64,000 nucleotides of DNA from Clarkia xantiana subsp. parviflora. Lineage: Eukaryota; Streptophyta; Magnoliopsida; Myrtales; Onagraceae. The position numbers and the translations under genes are program-made. The stretch covers positions 8,290,763 through 8,354,762 of the forward strand of contig JAPTYO010000007.1 in NCBI GenBank assembly GCA_036873135.1, read 5' to 3'. Shown here in pieces: positions 45,663-56,657 of this stretch (positions are counted from its first letter, which is position 1; each line of letters starts with the position of its first letter). Below the pieces are notes generated by a model, which searched no databases, had not been told where the DNA came from, and worked only from the letters and a program-made list of their open reading frames with translations.

Positions 45663-48600
45663 TCTGGAACTTGCTGAAAAAGATCAACCATATTAAGCTT
45701 CTTAAGCAAATGCCTGTGCTGTACTTTGGGAAGCGCCTTCGTAAATAAATCCGCAGGCTGATTTGAAGTTCTCAGATATTCTAACTTGAGAAAACCTGCA
45801 CTAACCTGATCACGCACAAAGTGGCAGTCAACTTCAATATGTTTAGTACGTTCATGAAAAACTGGATTATTAGCTATTTGAATAGCAGCTTTGTTGTCGC
45901 AAAACAAAGTTATTGGTTTTTCAAAATCAAATCCTAATTCAGAAAGTATCCCATTCAGCCAAATTATTTCAGAAACGGTTTCACGCATACTGCGATATTC
46001 AGCTTCTGCTGAGGAACAAGAAACAGTAGGTTGTTTTTTTACTTTCCAGGATACTAATGAATTACCAATAAAAACACAATAACCTGTTACAGATCTGCGA
46101 GATTCAACACAACGAGCATAATCAGAATCACAAAACGCACTTATATCAAATTTTTTTTCAGAAGACAGAAGAATGCCTAAACCAGGCTGTTGCTTCAAAT
46201 ATTTCAAAATCCTGAAAACAGCATCATAATGGGACTTTTTCGGATTCTGCATATATTGACTCAAATATTGAACAGAATAAGCAATGTCAGGGCGAGTAAT
46301 GCCTAAATATAAAAGCTTCCCAATTAATCTTCTATACACAGTTGGATCAGAAAGTTTGAAATCATCTTTATTCAGATCAAGGGACTCATCATATCCAACA
46401 GATGTAAATCTTGCATTCTGCTCCATAGGAGTGTTGCAAGATTTACACCCTAACAAACCAACCTCAGTGAGCATTTCCAGAACATATTTCCTTTGACAGA
46501 GCACAAGACCTTTACTAGATCTCGCAACTTCAATGCCAAGAAAATATTTTAATGTTCCTAAATCCTTCATTTTGAAGCTAGTTTGTAAAACCCTTTTAAG
46601 ATCAGAAATTAAAGCAGCACTATTTCCTGTAATGAGTAAATCATCAACATATACTAACAGAATTACAACTTCATCACCTTTTCTTTTTAAAAAAAGAGAA
46701 TAATCGAGGTGACTCTGTTTGTACCCATTACTAAGAAGAGCTTCAGTTAACTTAATATTCCACTGTCTTGAAGCCTGTTTTAATCCATATAAGGATTTGT
46801 GTAATCTGCATACAAGACCAGAATTGTTAACAACACTCAACTCCCCCTGATTACCAAATCCGGGAGGCAAATCCATATAAACTTCTTCCTCCAAATCACC
46901 TTGAAGTAAGGCATTAAAAACATCCATTTGATATAAATTCCAATTATTCATGGAAGCCAATGATAATATAATTCGAACAGTTCCAATTTTAGCAACAGGG
47001 GAGAAGGTCTCATAATAATCAATCCCTTCTTTTTGTTTAAAACCTTTTGCAACAAGACGCGCTTTATAACGCTCAAGGGAACCATCAGAATTGTATTTAA
47101 CACGAAAAACCCATTTACAACCAATAGAAGATCTTCCAGGAGGTAAAGAAACTAATGACCAAGTCTTATTTTCTTCTAAAGCAGCAATTTCAGCCTTCAT
47201 AGCCTCAACCCAGTTATCATCTTTACACGCTTCAGAAAAAGATCGGGGCTCAGGTATTTTATCAATCATGCTTAAAAAAGACTTGTAAGTACTAGTAATC
47301 CTATCATAACAAATATTGGCAGAAATAGGATGAAACGTAGAACACCCAACAGACATATCATAATCACGAGTCCAAACAGGGGGCTTAATTGTTCTACTTG
47401 GTCTAGAAGAAGGTTCAGCGACAGGTTGAACAATATCACCAGAATCATTAACAACAGAATTGTCAACATCATTACCCTCAGAAATACCTGTAGAATTACC
47501 TTCATCATGGTTATCAAATCCAGAAAGGTCAGGTGGTAATGGGGTATCAGTGTCAGCTGAAACTGGATTATCAACATCAAATGTATTGACAGCGTCATCT
47601 CCTGAAGAAGGAATAGGGGAGACATTAGGCACAAAAGTTGGTGGTACATCAGAGATAGACTTAAAAGGAAAATAAGATTCAAGAAACTTAACATCCCTTG
47701 AAACAAAAAAGGACTTTGTCGTCAAATTGAATAACTTGTACCCTTTTTGAGTTAAAGAATAACCCATCATCACGTAGGCAATAGATCGTGCAGCAAACTT
47801 ATCACCTGTTGGCAAGACTTTTGCATAACAAAGACATCCAAATACACGTAAATGGTCAATAGAAGGAGTTTTATTGTAAAGTTTCTCATGAGGTGAATGT
47901 CCTTTTAAAATCTCAGTAGGCATAAGGTTAATCAGATAACATGCAGTAAGAATACATTCACCCCAAAATTTATCAGGAATAAAACTTTGCAATTTAAGAG
48001 CTCGAGCAACCTCCAATAAGTGACGGTGTTTACGTTCAACAATGCCATTCTGCTGTGGAGTGTAAGCACAAGATGTTTCATGGATAATACCAGAGTTTAA
48101 AAAAAAGGATGAGCAATGATCATTAATGAACTCACCACCATTATCAGATCGGATACGTTTGATGCGTTTGGAGAACTGAGTCTCAATCATAGAGTAAAAG
48201 TGTTTGAATATAACGATAACATCAGATTTTAAAGCAAGAAGATAAACCCAAGTAACTCTAGTGAAGTCATCAACAATGGTAAGAAAATATTTTTTATTAT
48301 CATGTGTTGCCTTTTGATATGGTCCCCAAACATCAACATGAACAAGATCAAAGGGACTAAAAGTAACAGAATTACTGTTCGGAAAAGGTAGTCTAGTTTG
48401 TTTTGCCATAGGACAAACACTACAATCAGAAATTCCTTTATTTTGCAAACTAAGTGATCTAATGAGCTGAAATTTGTTCAGTATATGAAAAGGAACATGG
48501 CCCAAACGCTTATGCCATAGAATGGTCTGAGGATGGGGTGCAATAGACTGGAACGCTACAGGGACTGAGATGGGTGATTTGAAAAAATAAAGCCCTGCAG

Positions 48601-50080
48601 CTTCATGTCCATTCCCCAGCACCATTCCATTGCAGCGATCCTGCAAAGTAACAGCGTTAGAATAAAAGTTGACTGAACAAGATAGATCCTTAGTTAATTT
48701 GGAAATGGAAATCAGATTGTATTTAAAGTCAGGCAAAAAGAGAACATCACTTAAAAGCATGTTTTTACCAATGTTTACATGACCAATACCAGCAACCATA
48801 GAATGAAAACCATTTGGCAATTGTACACTAGAGTTTACAGGTTTAAAATCATGCATCCAATCTGATCTAAAACTCATGTGATGTGTGGCTCCAGTGTCAA
48901 GAATCCAGTCAGATTGACAATTAATGGTAAGAGAGGAAGGTATACCTGAAACAGAAGAAGCAATATTTGCTCGAGGTTCAGCCTCAGAGTCATTATGCTG
49001 GGATCTCACCATGCTACGAGCCAAATGCTCGAGTTGTGCAGTTGTGATCATCATGGGCTGATTTTTGGGAAGATCAAGAGGGGTGGAACCAGAACCGCCA
49101 ACCTCAGATCTTGAGTTATCAGAATGGACATCGATGACTGCATTGGCTTGGGGGGTTCTTCCCTGATTGTTACGGAATTTCCATCCAGGAGGATATCCAT
49201 TTTTTTTGAAACAGTGGTCAGAATCGTGGCCTTTTCCTTTACAAAAATCGCAAACCAGGTTTAAATTTCTTTTCTGTCCACGGGATTTGTTTGATATAAA
49301 AGGAGTTTTTCCATCAGCGATGTTGACAATGGGGGCAGTGGAGAGGCCACGTTGATTTTCCTCCTGAATTAGAACAGAGTAAGCTTGGGAAACAGAGGGA
49401 AGAACCTCACGCATAACCAAATTGGTTCGGACATTAGAATAAGAGTCATTGAGTCCATTTAAAAATTGGAAGAGTTTCAGATTGTTTGCATGCAGAATAT
49501 GCTTTTGGAAATCGGGACAGCCACAATTGGGCAAGCTGCATATGGCTTCAAATTCCTCCCACATAGTCCTGAGCTTTGCAAAATAAGTGGATATAGAGTC
49601 CACTCCTTGCTGAGCTAGGCAGATGTCTCTATGCAGTTGAAAGATTCGAGAGCCATTAACTTTGTGAAGCCTTTCTTTCAAATCAGTCCAAACAGAAAAA
49701 GCGCTCTCAGTGTAAATGTTGCCGGACATGAGCTCACGAGAAACGGAATTCATGATCCATGCCAATACTAAGGCATTACAACGGTCCCACAAATGATGTA
49801 GGCTAGGATCAAAGTTTTCCTTTCTGCAAGCTCCAGTAACAAAATCCAATTTATTTTTTGAAATCAGACAAATCCTCATGGCTTTACTCCAAAAAGCATA
49901 ATCCTCAGATGAAGTTAATTTTTCAGAGACTAAAGAAAGTCCAGCAGAATCGGAGGGATGCAAGTAAAGAGGATGGTTATGATCAATCTTTGGCATCGCT
50001 TCTACAACAATATCCGTTGGAGCATTGCCTAAGTTCTCAACAGAAGATTCTCCCTGTAGTTTTCCTGATTCTGGATCCAT
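45659..50080 (-). CDS. Copia gag-pol polyprotein, uninterrupted
   Basis: One frame of 1,473 aa encodes the whole polyprotein. Gag includes a CCHC knuckle (CDFCKGKGHDSDHC, about residue 276). The aspartic protease motif is LDTGATHHM (about 395). Integrase has the GAG-pre HKRLGH region and DDE core residues (DVWGPY about 583, SDNGGEF about 647). RT has EEVYMDLPPGF and YVDDLL (about 1145). RNase H has CDSDYA and SSAEAEYRSM (about 1318 on). It processes into the proteins that reverse-transcribe and integrate the element. No stop or frameshift is visible. Copia lineage was not assigned. Antisense frames along it are shadows. Confidence 0.95.
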   Translation of the reverse strand: MDPESGKLQGESSVENLGNAPTDIVVEAMPKIDHNHPLYLHPSDSAGLSLVSEKLTSSEDYAFWSKAMRICLISKNKLDFVTGACRKENFDPSLHHLWDRCNALVLAWIMNSVSRELMSGNIYTESAFSVWTDLKERLHKVNGSRIFQLHRDICLAQQGVDSISTYFAKLRTMWEEFEAICSLPNCGCPDFQKHILHANNLKLFQFLNGLNDSYSNVRTNLVMREVLPSVSQAYSVLIQEENQRGLSTAPIVNIADGKTPFISNKSRGQKRNLNLVCDFCKGKGHDSDHCFKKNGYPPGWKFRNNQGRTPQANAVIDVHSDNSRSEVGGSGSTPLDLPKNQPMMITTAQLEHLARSMVRSQHNDSEAEPRANIASSVSGIPSSLTINCQSDWILDTGATHHMSFRSDWMHDFKPVNSSVQLPNGFHSMVAGIGHVNIGKNMLLSDVLFLPDFKYNLISISKLTKDLSCSVNFYSNAVTLQDRCNGMVLGNGHEAAGLYFFKSPISVPVAFQSIAPHPQTILWHKRLGHVPFHILNKFQLIRSLSLQNKGISDCSVCPMAKQTRLPFPNSNSVTFSPFDLVHVDVWGPYQKATHDNKKYFLTIVDDFTRVTWVYLLALKSDVIVIFKHFYSMIETQFSKRIKRIRSDNGGEFINDHCSSFFLNSGIIHETSCAYTPQQNGIVERKHRHLLEVARALKLQSFIPDKFWGECILTACYLINLMPTEILKGHSPHEKLYNKTPSIDHLRVFGCLCYAKVLPTGDKFAARSIAYVMMGYSLTQKGYKLFNLTTKSFFVSRDVKFLESYFPFKSISDVPPTFVPNVSPIPSSGDDAVNTFDVDNPVSADTDTPLPPDLSGFDNHDEGNSTGISEGNDVDNSVVNDSGDIVQPVAEPSSRPSRTIKPPVWTRDYDMSVGCSTFHPISANICYDRITSTYKSFLSMIDKIPEPRSFSEACKDDNWVEAMKAEIAALEENKTWSLVSLPPGRSSIGCKWVFRVKYNSDGSLERYKARLVAKGFKQKEGIDYYETFSPVAKIGTVRIILSLASMNNWNLYQMDVFNALLQGDLEEEVYMDLPPGFGNQGELSVVNNSGLVCRLHKSLYGLKQASRQWNIKLTEALLSNGYKQSHLDYSLFLKRKGDEVVILLVYVDDLLITGNSAALISDLKRVLQTSFKMKDLGTLKYFLGIEVARSSKGLVLCQRKYVLEMLTEVGLLGCKSCNTPMEQNARFTSVGYDESLDLNKDDFKLSDPTVYRRLIGKLLYLGITRPDIAYSVQYLSQYMQNPKKSHYDAVFRILKYLKQQPGLGILLSSEKKFDISAFCDSDYARCVESRRSVTGYCVFIGNSLVSWKVKKQPTVSCSSAEAEYRSMRETVSEIIWLNGILSELGFDFEKPITLFCDNKAAIQIANNPVFHERTKHIEVDCHFVRDQVSAGFLKLEYLRTSNQPADLFTKALPKVQHRHLLKKLNMVDLFQQVPD

Positions 50081-51182
50081 TTAAAATGGCAGAAATAAAG
50101 CAGATCTACAAGAACCAGGATAAACAACAGATTTTCAATAAAAGGGAGATAAAAAAAATCAAGAGAACAGAGCAGATCAGATAATATCCAATGGTGAAAA
50201 CTCCGATTTATTTTAATTCATCATCATAGGAGTAAGAAACGCATGCATGCAGGTAAATATTGTCATCAAGAAGTTGTACAGAGGTAAGCCAACAGAGTAA
50301 CAAAATCGTCACGGATCTTTAAAGGAGTGCAGTACAAGCTGCAAGATCTACGATATGAGTCTAGAAAAAGATTTTTCGATACAAGAGATAGATCTGTTTG
50401 TGATGAAGAACAAAAAATCTGCATGTAAAGGTATTCCAAAAAAAAGAAACAGGAAGTAGATCGTTACCAAACTTTACTTTTAAAGACAAAGACTGAGTGA
50501 AATTTTCATAAAGCTTGCAGGTTCAGAAGCAGGATCTAGAATATATGAGTGAACAGAGAGCTATTTTAGAAATCCTGATTGAAAAGAAAATCAAGATAAT
50601 TTCTCAGTCATCCACTCAACATCATCATCGATCGTAAAAAGAAATAGATCTGCGATAAACAAGAAGATATTTCACATGCAAGTCTTAAAAACGATCGTGA
50701 AGAACAGAAGAAGTGAATCGTCACCGATCTGTGTAAGAGATTACCAGATCTACGATAATAGTGGCAAATATCACTCAGTAAGAAAGTATTTTCGCCAAAA
50801 AAAGTAAAGAGAGGTTCAGATCTACAGCAAAAGGAGTCAAATAGAGCTTCACAACTTCGAAATAGAGAGGTTTCTCAGTAAGAATGAAAGTGAAAGTCGT
50901 CAAAGATCTGCAGAAAAGCTTGATCTACGATAATCGTTCACAAATCTTAACATGCAAAAAGTTTGTTCTAAGAAAAAAACAGATCTAAAACCATTGCAAT
51001 CGAAAAACCTTTGATGAAAAACAACAAGATCTGAAATCGTCTTAAACGATTGACTGTTTTAAATCGCAATAAACTGCGAACTGCTGAGGTCAATCGAAGA
51101 AGACGATTCAGATCAAGAAGCAAACGAGATTACCGCAGCGAAGAAGAATCAAGATGGATCGACGAAGATCAAGAGCTTCGTA
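50081..51182 (-). other. Copia 5' leader
   Basis: 1.1 kb of untranslated leader between the primer site and the gag start. It is rich in reiterated AGATCTACGATAA and GATCTG motifs and has no long open frame. It would hold packaging and dimerisation signals of the element RNA. Confidence 0.7.
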
Positions 51183-51194
51183 GCTCTGATACCA
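51183..51194 (-). other. Copia primer-binding site
   Basis: On the minus strand TGGTATCAGAGC follows the 5' LTR directly. It is complementary to the 3' end of initiator methionine tRNA, the standard Copia primer. Confidence 0.95.
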
Positions 51195-51511
51195 TGTGAA
51201 GTTTGGAGAAAACCAGTGAAGAAATGAGAGAATCACCGTAGGGAATGCAAAGAGATTATTAGGGCTCACTTGGGTTATTGCTTCATCTGCTCCCATCCCC
51301 CTAAATATATATAAAACCCTAACAACACTAATACAAGATTACACCGCAATCTTTATATTGTGTCAAATATGATCCTTAAACTTAATCAGCAACTTAACAG
51401 ATTGCCAAAACACAAGCCCAATACAAAATGGGTCAAACCAATTACACAAGCCCAATACTTATACACAGAGAAGGCTTAATATTGGGCCAAGTCTAATATT
51501 GGGCTTTAACA
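51195..51511 (-). repeat. 5' LTR of the Copia element
   Basis: 317 bp, one base different from the 3' LTR. It drives minus-strand transcription of the element. Confidence 0.95.
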
Positions 51512-51516
51512 ATGCG

Positions 51517-52620
51517 CATGCTTGCTTTGCCTTTGATCGGCCGATTGACGTAACACCAGTTACGAGGTAAAGAAGAAGAGGGTCGGTCTTATTATGAAGT
51601 TTCATTCTCGCCGATGCGTTAAGCAACATACATACATATATCCTCTCTGCATTCTAAATTTTAAATTAAATTAAGATGGATGATGTTTTGTTAATTAATT
51701 AGAATCTTCAGTTATATTTTTCACGTTCCTCGATACGAAGTGGGAATGTGAAGAAGGAATGAGATTGATGTAAATTTTACGTTATGGCATATATGTGTGA
51801 ATCCAAGGAATACTAGATTATTCTTTTTTGTGTGTGTGAAAGAAATAGTAGATTACTAGATTATTGATTGAGGCATTTGCAAGCTACTCCGTAAGATATT
51901 ATGGATTCAGGGTTTAGCTGAAACCCAATTTAAAATGAAGTGAACATTATATATATATATATATATATGTGGGGATATAATATAATTAGTATAGACTTTT
52001 AGAACCCACTATAATTACTCATAAGCACGAGAAACACCATAAATTAAATTCAGATAAATAATGGACTATCTAATGAATAATAGAAACGCCATAAATTAAA
52101 TTTAGATAAATAATTTCAGTTAACATATAAATATAACTACGCGTTGACCCCGCGCAACGCGCGAGGACGACTTGCTAAACTGTAATCATTAACATGTGGG
52201 TATAAGATTGTAAGTAACAAACAATATTGAGTATAAGAAATATGAATGTTATTTGTATGTCAATTTTTTTTAAGTACTAAGTTATTGTAGTTGTATTCGT
52301 TGTTCTATACATCGACATATAACACGTGAACTATGATTGGATTTGAACAAGATTGGCAGTGGGAAGACTCGCACATAGTGTAAAACACGTAAGGGTATGC
52401 GGATAATTGTTCGTAAGCCGTTAATGGGTATGACATGTCGACAAGACCCGAATGTAAAACGAACCCATATCTGGCGAATATCCATCAAAATGCATATATG
52501 TTTCTAAATTTATAATGAATTATTCAAATGATGTTTGTGCGCGAATTTATGAATTATAATAACATATGAGCTATAAGTTTTTATTCCAATAAATTATTGG
52601 ACAAAACGTAGGTAGAAGAC
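51517..52620. other. AT-rich intergenic DNA
   Basis: No gene is seen. It contains a TA microsatellite (about 51949-51968) and a GC-rich motif GACCCCGCGCAACGCGCGAGG near 52146-52166 of the type often seen in plant transposon debris, without definable ends. Confidence 0.5.
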
Positions 52621-52623
52621 TAA

Positions 52624-54022
52624 GCACTTCCAATCCAATGGTGAGTTCCTAGTTCCTTCGCCTCATCCGTCATGTCACTGATAACTCATCAAAGTTGAAT
52701 TGTTACAGTAATGCTACAATAAAATCGGAACTCTCTACAGTGGTGGGACTGGAGACCTAGTTCCACTTCCAAATTGGGATCCACATAATTCTATACTCAC
52801 AAAATAATTTTTTGTACAAAAAAACTCTATAGATAAATTAAATATTTATATATACAAAATTATTTGGTATTTAAATAATTATATAAAAAGTTACGAACAT
52901 AATATATAAATAAGAAAAATAAACACGTAATTTTGTTAAATATGATTGTCATAATTTAAAAATCATATTGCATAAATGAACATATATATTTGACCATAGA
53001 ATTAACACATGCATATTAAAATCCAATAGATGTTCAACCAATTTTTTTAAGCATTATATATTCATATTTTAAAAAATACGGACATGAACAAATCAATGAA
53101 TGAGATTCAAGTGTTAGATTGAATAAATTAAAATAGATTTGTAAAAAATATGTACAAATCATAAAAATGTAATTGATTGTTTAACGAACATTTACGTTTT
53201 TTATTAATTCGTCAAAGTTTCAATTTTAGATCAAATATTTGGGTTCCAACTTTGACCGACGGGTGTTGTTAATTATCCCAAAATTCGAAAGTCGACATCG
53301 TTAGAGTTAGTCCAATTATTTATGTACTATACATTTAAAAGTAATTACTATTCTAAAAATATATCCTAAAAAATATATTGTATATCATTCTAAAAATATT
53401 ATTTTTATATAATTTATTATAATAAAAAATATACTCCTTTTATAGTATAATAATATAATAAGTAGATTATATATACATATATATATATATGTGTGTGCAT
53501 TAAAATAATATAATATTTTATAGTTAAAAATTATTTCACGTTTAATAATATTGAATTATATACTATTTTTCCAAATTTAGAACTGACGGTTGTGTTACAT
53601 GGTAAAATATATATATATATATAAAATGAGTCTGGAAACTCTGAAATTGATTCGAAGTTAAAAAGTAGTAATTTTGGTTCGTGTCATTATTTAACTTATT
53701 TAATATTAAAAACGACCTATTACGACTCGTATCATTGTCCGACATGAACAGTAACGTGGGAGTTCCTACCAGTAGGAATTGTCTCACTTCACTATTCATT
53801 TTATAATGGCAAAACGGTAATATTTGTTATCTCTGTCACGCCTAGTGGCGCTCAGTTACAAATCTAGGAACTAGGAAATCCTATTTTGGAAAAGGAACTC
53901 CCATTGGAAAGTAAAGTTCATTTTTAATCATTATTAGTAGGAATCAACTGTAAATGAAACTAGAAACTCTCTATAAAGATAAATTTACAATATGAAACTA
54001 GGAAATACTATTGGAAGTGCGA
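52624..54022. mobile_element. Second, diverged Harbinger/Tourist-like copy
   Basis: The ends GCACTTCCAAT and ATTGGAAGTGC are flanked by TAA (52621-52623 and 54023-54025). Terminal regions align with 32031-34811 (for example GGGAGTTCCTAC and CACGCCTAGTGGCGC near the right end). One to two terminal bases are lost or changed on each side. Non-coding, 1.4 kb. Confidence 0.62.
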
Positions 54023-54084
54023 TAAACTAAGTGTCGGATAACTTATATTTTAGAGTTAATTATTTAGTTCCGTTTTTAATTATA

Positions 54085-54180
54085 TTTTTATATCAGGTCA
54101 CCGTGAGGTGACGCCTTTGAGGGGTTTTGAACCTGAAACCTCATAGCCACACCATTTGAGAGTAAGCGTTATTGTATTAC
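54085..54180 (-). repeat. SINE-like Pol III promoter sequence
   Basis: On the minus strand AATGGTGTGGCTATG resembles an A box and GGTTCAAAACCCC a B box at suitable spacing. Ends and target duplication are not resolved. Confidence 0.4.
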
Positions 54181-55395
54181 CTTACATAATTTAATTGTAT
54201 TTGTTTTACTAAAAAAAGTTAAGCTTATTCCTTTAGCTTAGGCTTTATTCTTGCTGGAAAATGTAGAGTACTTAAGCTTCAAATAGATCATTTCATAGTT
54301 TGCAATTACACGCGTGTTGACAATCACGTGGTCTATCCACACTGCGCGACATAACAACCCAATCAAAATATTGTTCCAATTCGGTTCAGAATCGGTCATC
54401 AATCTGAAACCGGTTCATACCGTTTTTATGCAGTTTTTTTAAAAAAAAAATCCAAAACAAGTTCTGATCAAGATATTGTGTCAAGAACATAACCGGTTCT
54501 ACATAAATATTATCAGACCGATTCACACCTTGTAGACCTAACTATTTAGAACCAGTCCGGCCAGACCGGTTTTTTTTACCCATCCTAAAACATATAATCT
54601 GATCTAGACTAGTACTGCCTAGCGTTGAGTTGAATTTGGGCATATATCAAATCCAATACAACTTTCAAATTTAAGCATGCAGTTTTTTTTTTCTCGATGC
54701 GTGTACAACTAGGTTTCAGAGTTCAGAACAATCTTTGTTACCATCAAATTAGTCTGATGATAAAATACTCATTATGAAACCGATAATTGATACTCTCGTT
54801 AATGGATGAACTGTTGTTCCGTATTGCTAAGCATATGGCAAATCATATAGTTCCTACCAAAAAATAATAACCCGACTTAAATCTCAAATTATGATTAGTA
54901 GTTAAATTATTAGTAAAGTTACTTAAGAGGTTAGAGACAATAATACACACACTCAGCTGAATTTGCACGTGTAATTTCTTATATGTTTACTTAAAACCTA
55001 CCTACCTTAGTTAGTTAGTTATAAAGGGAGAGATGAAAAGGGTCAACGATTCCCCTGGAAAAATAACCGTAGTTAGTTACCTCAGACGATTCACAGCAAA
55101 CAGATTAACCGTCTTTTTTCCTTTTGGGCTACGTACATCGGATCTGGTCTCTTTCTCTCTCTAACCCCATTTTTCTCTCTCTTGCTATGGCTTCCATCAG
55201 ATTCAGAAGATTCAGCTGCATATATAATATGCGAGTGAGGGCAAGACGAAAGGACGTATCTGGGTCAACTTTGTGTGACCAAAATGGGACAACTCAGGGG
55301 CAGTTTCGGAATTTGACTCCCTCGTCGTTCATGGCTCTTCTGAGTCTTCTCCTTCTTTAAACCACCATACCCGAATTCAAAGGCGTTTCAGAGGG
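54181..55395. other. Upstream region of the F-box/MYND gene
   Basis: AT-rich to about 55000, including worn AACCGGTT-type hAT debris at 54370-54580. A CT-rich tract at 55140-55185 suggests a 5' UTR. A 78-codon open frame (55124-55360) ends 35 bp before the main ATG and could be an upstream ORF. Confidence 0.45.
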
Positions 55396-56657
55396 ATGAG
55401 AAACACTGGGAGGTCTTATTCCGCGGCGAAGCGGAGGAGAGAAGATCGTGAGACGGTGGTTTTTGGTCGCAAGCGGCGGAGGAAGGCGGAGAAGACTGGG
55501 TACGACTTGTTCGACGCCTTGCCGGATGACCTCGTCCTTTCCATTATTTCCAGACTCGCCGCCGCAGCCCGGCGTGCTTCCGATCTCGTTAACGTGCAGA
55601 TGACGTCAGTGATTTGCTCTTCGCCGTCGTATGTTGTCTTCTCTGGCGTCGTTTTTAATGTGTGAAAGGGTTTTTATGTGCAGATGTAAGAGGTTGAGAG
55701 AGCTGAGTTTCCATCCGGTGGTACTCTCCATGGCATCTTCTAGAACCTTCGCGGTTAAGGCCGAAAAATGGTGCGATTCTGCAAATGACTTCTTGAAGCT
55801 CTGCGTGGATGCTGGAAATGTCGAGGCGTCGTATACTCTCGGAATGGTATTTCTCTTTTTCATCATATAATCGATTTTTCAAAAAAAAATTATCGAATTA
55901 ATGTTGAAACGGATTTTTGTTGTTGCAGATACGATTCTACTGCTTGGAGGATCGGCGGGGCGGAGCTTCGCTAATGGCCAAGGCGGCGATTGAATCTCAC
56001 GCGCCGGCGATCTACTCCCTCGCTGTTATCCAGTTCAACGGCAGCGGTGGCTCCAGAAACGACAAGAATCTTCGTGCTGGCGTTGCGTTATGTGCTCGAG
56101 CCACCTTGCTAGGCCACGTGGATGCCACCCGCGAACTCGGTCATTGCCTCCAGGACGGGTACGGCGCCAGGAAAAACGTCACAGAGGGCCGCCGTTTCCT
56201 TCTGCGCGCCAACGCTCGGGAACTCGCCACCGTGCTTTCCTCGCCGGATGTAGCACATTCCTGCCGTTCGTTGCTCGCGTGTAGCCCACTCGAAGCGACG
56301 AGCAATACTCTAGTGAGCCCCCTGCTGAGCGACTTCGGATGCGACGTCCCGGCGCCGGAGCCGCACCCGGTGAATAGGTTCTTAGCTGAGTGGTTCGACG
56401 TGCCAGAGCACGCGCCGGGGCCTGGGTTGATGCTCTGCTCGCACGTCGGATGTGGGCGGCCGGAGACGAGAAAGCACGAGTTTCGGCGGTGCTCGGTTTG
56501 TGGAACCGTGAACTACTGCTCACGTGCGTGTCAGGCGCTCGACTGGAAGTTGCGGCACAATGCGGAGTGCATCCCCGCGGAGAGGTGGGTGGCTGTGTAC
56601 GGCGGCGAAGATGACGAAGAACTGGACGGCGACGATGATATCGAGTTTGATATATAG
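55396..56657 (+). CDS. F-box protein with Sel1-like repeats and MYND zinc finger
   Basis: Exons 55396-55604, 55684-55846 and 55929-56657 give 366 aa. A basic N-terminus (RKRRRKAEK) precedes the F-box at about residues 38-80 (DALPDDLVLSIISRL). Sel1/HCP-like helical repeats span about 110-215 (EASYTLGMIRFYCL, ASLMAKAAIESHAPAIYSLA, GHCLQDGYG). A MYND zinc finger is at 294-338 (CSHVGCG, CSVCGTVNYCSRACQ, HNAEC), and the tail is acidic (EDDEELDGDDD). The layout matches Arabidopsis At1g67340 and At5g50450. The F-box should dock on SKP1 in an SCF ubiquitin ligase, with Sel1 and MYND regions as likely substrate or partner surfaces (inference). Exon 3 is notably GC-rich relative to its surroundings. 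Confidence 0.94.

Larger units (their letters stand above)
45335..51511 (-). mobile_element. Young, structurally complete Ty1/Copia retrotransposon
   Basis: 6,177-bp element, minus strand, with 317-bp LTRs (45335-45651 and 51195-51511). It is flanked by ATGCG (45330-45334 and 51512-51516). The LTRs differ by one base by eye (CAGGGAAGG versus CAGAGAAGG). The primer site complementary to initiator tRNA-Met, the polypurine tract and a single 1,473-codon gag-pol frame are all present. Protease-integrase-RT-RNase H order defines Copia. All visible structure needed for mobility is intact, so it inserted recently. Confidence 0.96.

Noticed and set aside
47272..47706. Leu-rich 144-codon minus-strand frame
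   Set aside because: Alternative-frame shadow of the intact Copia polyprotein.
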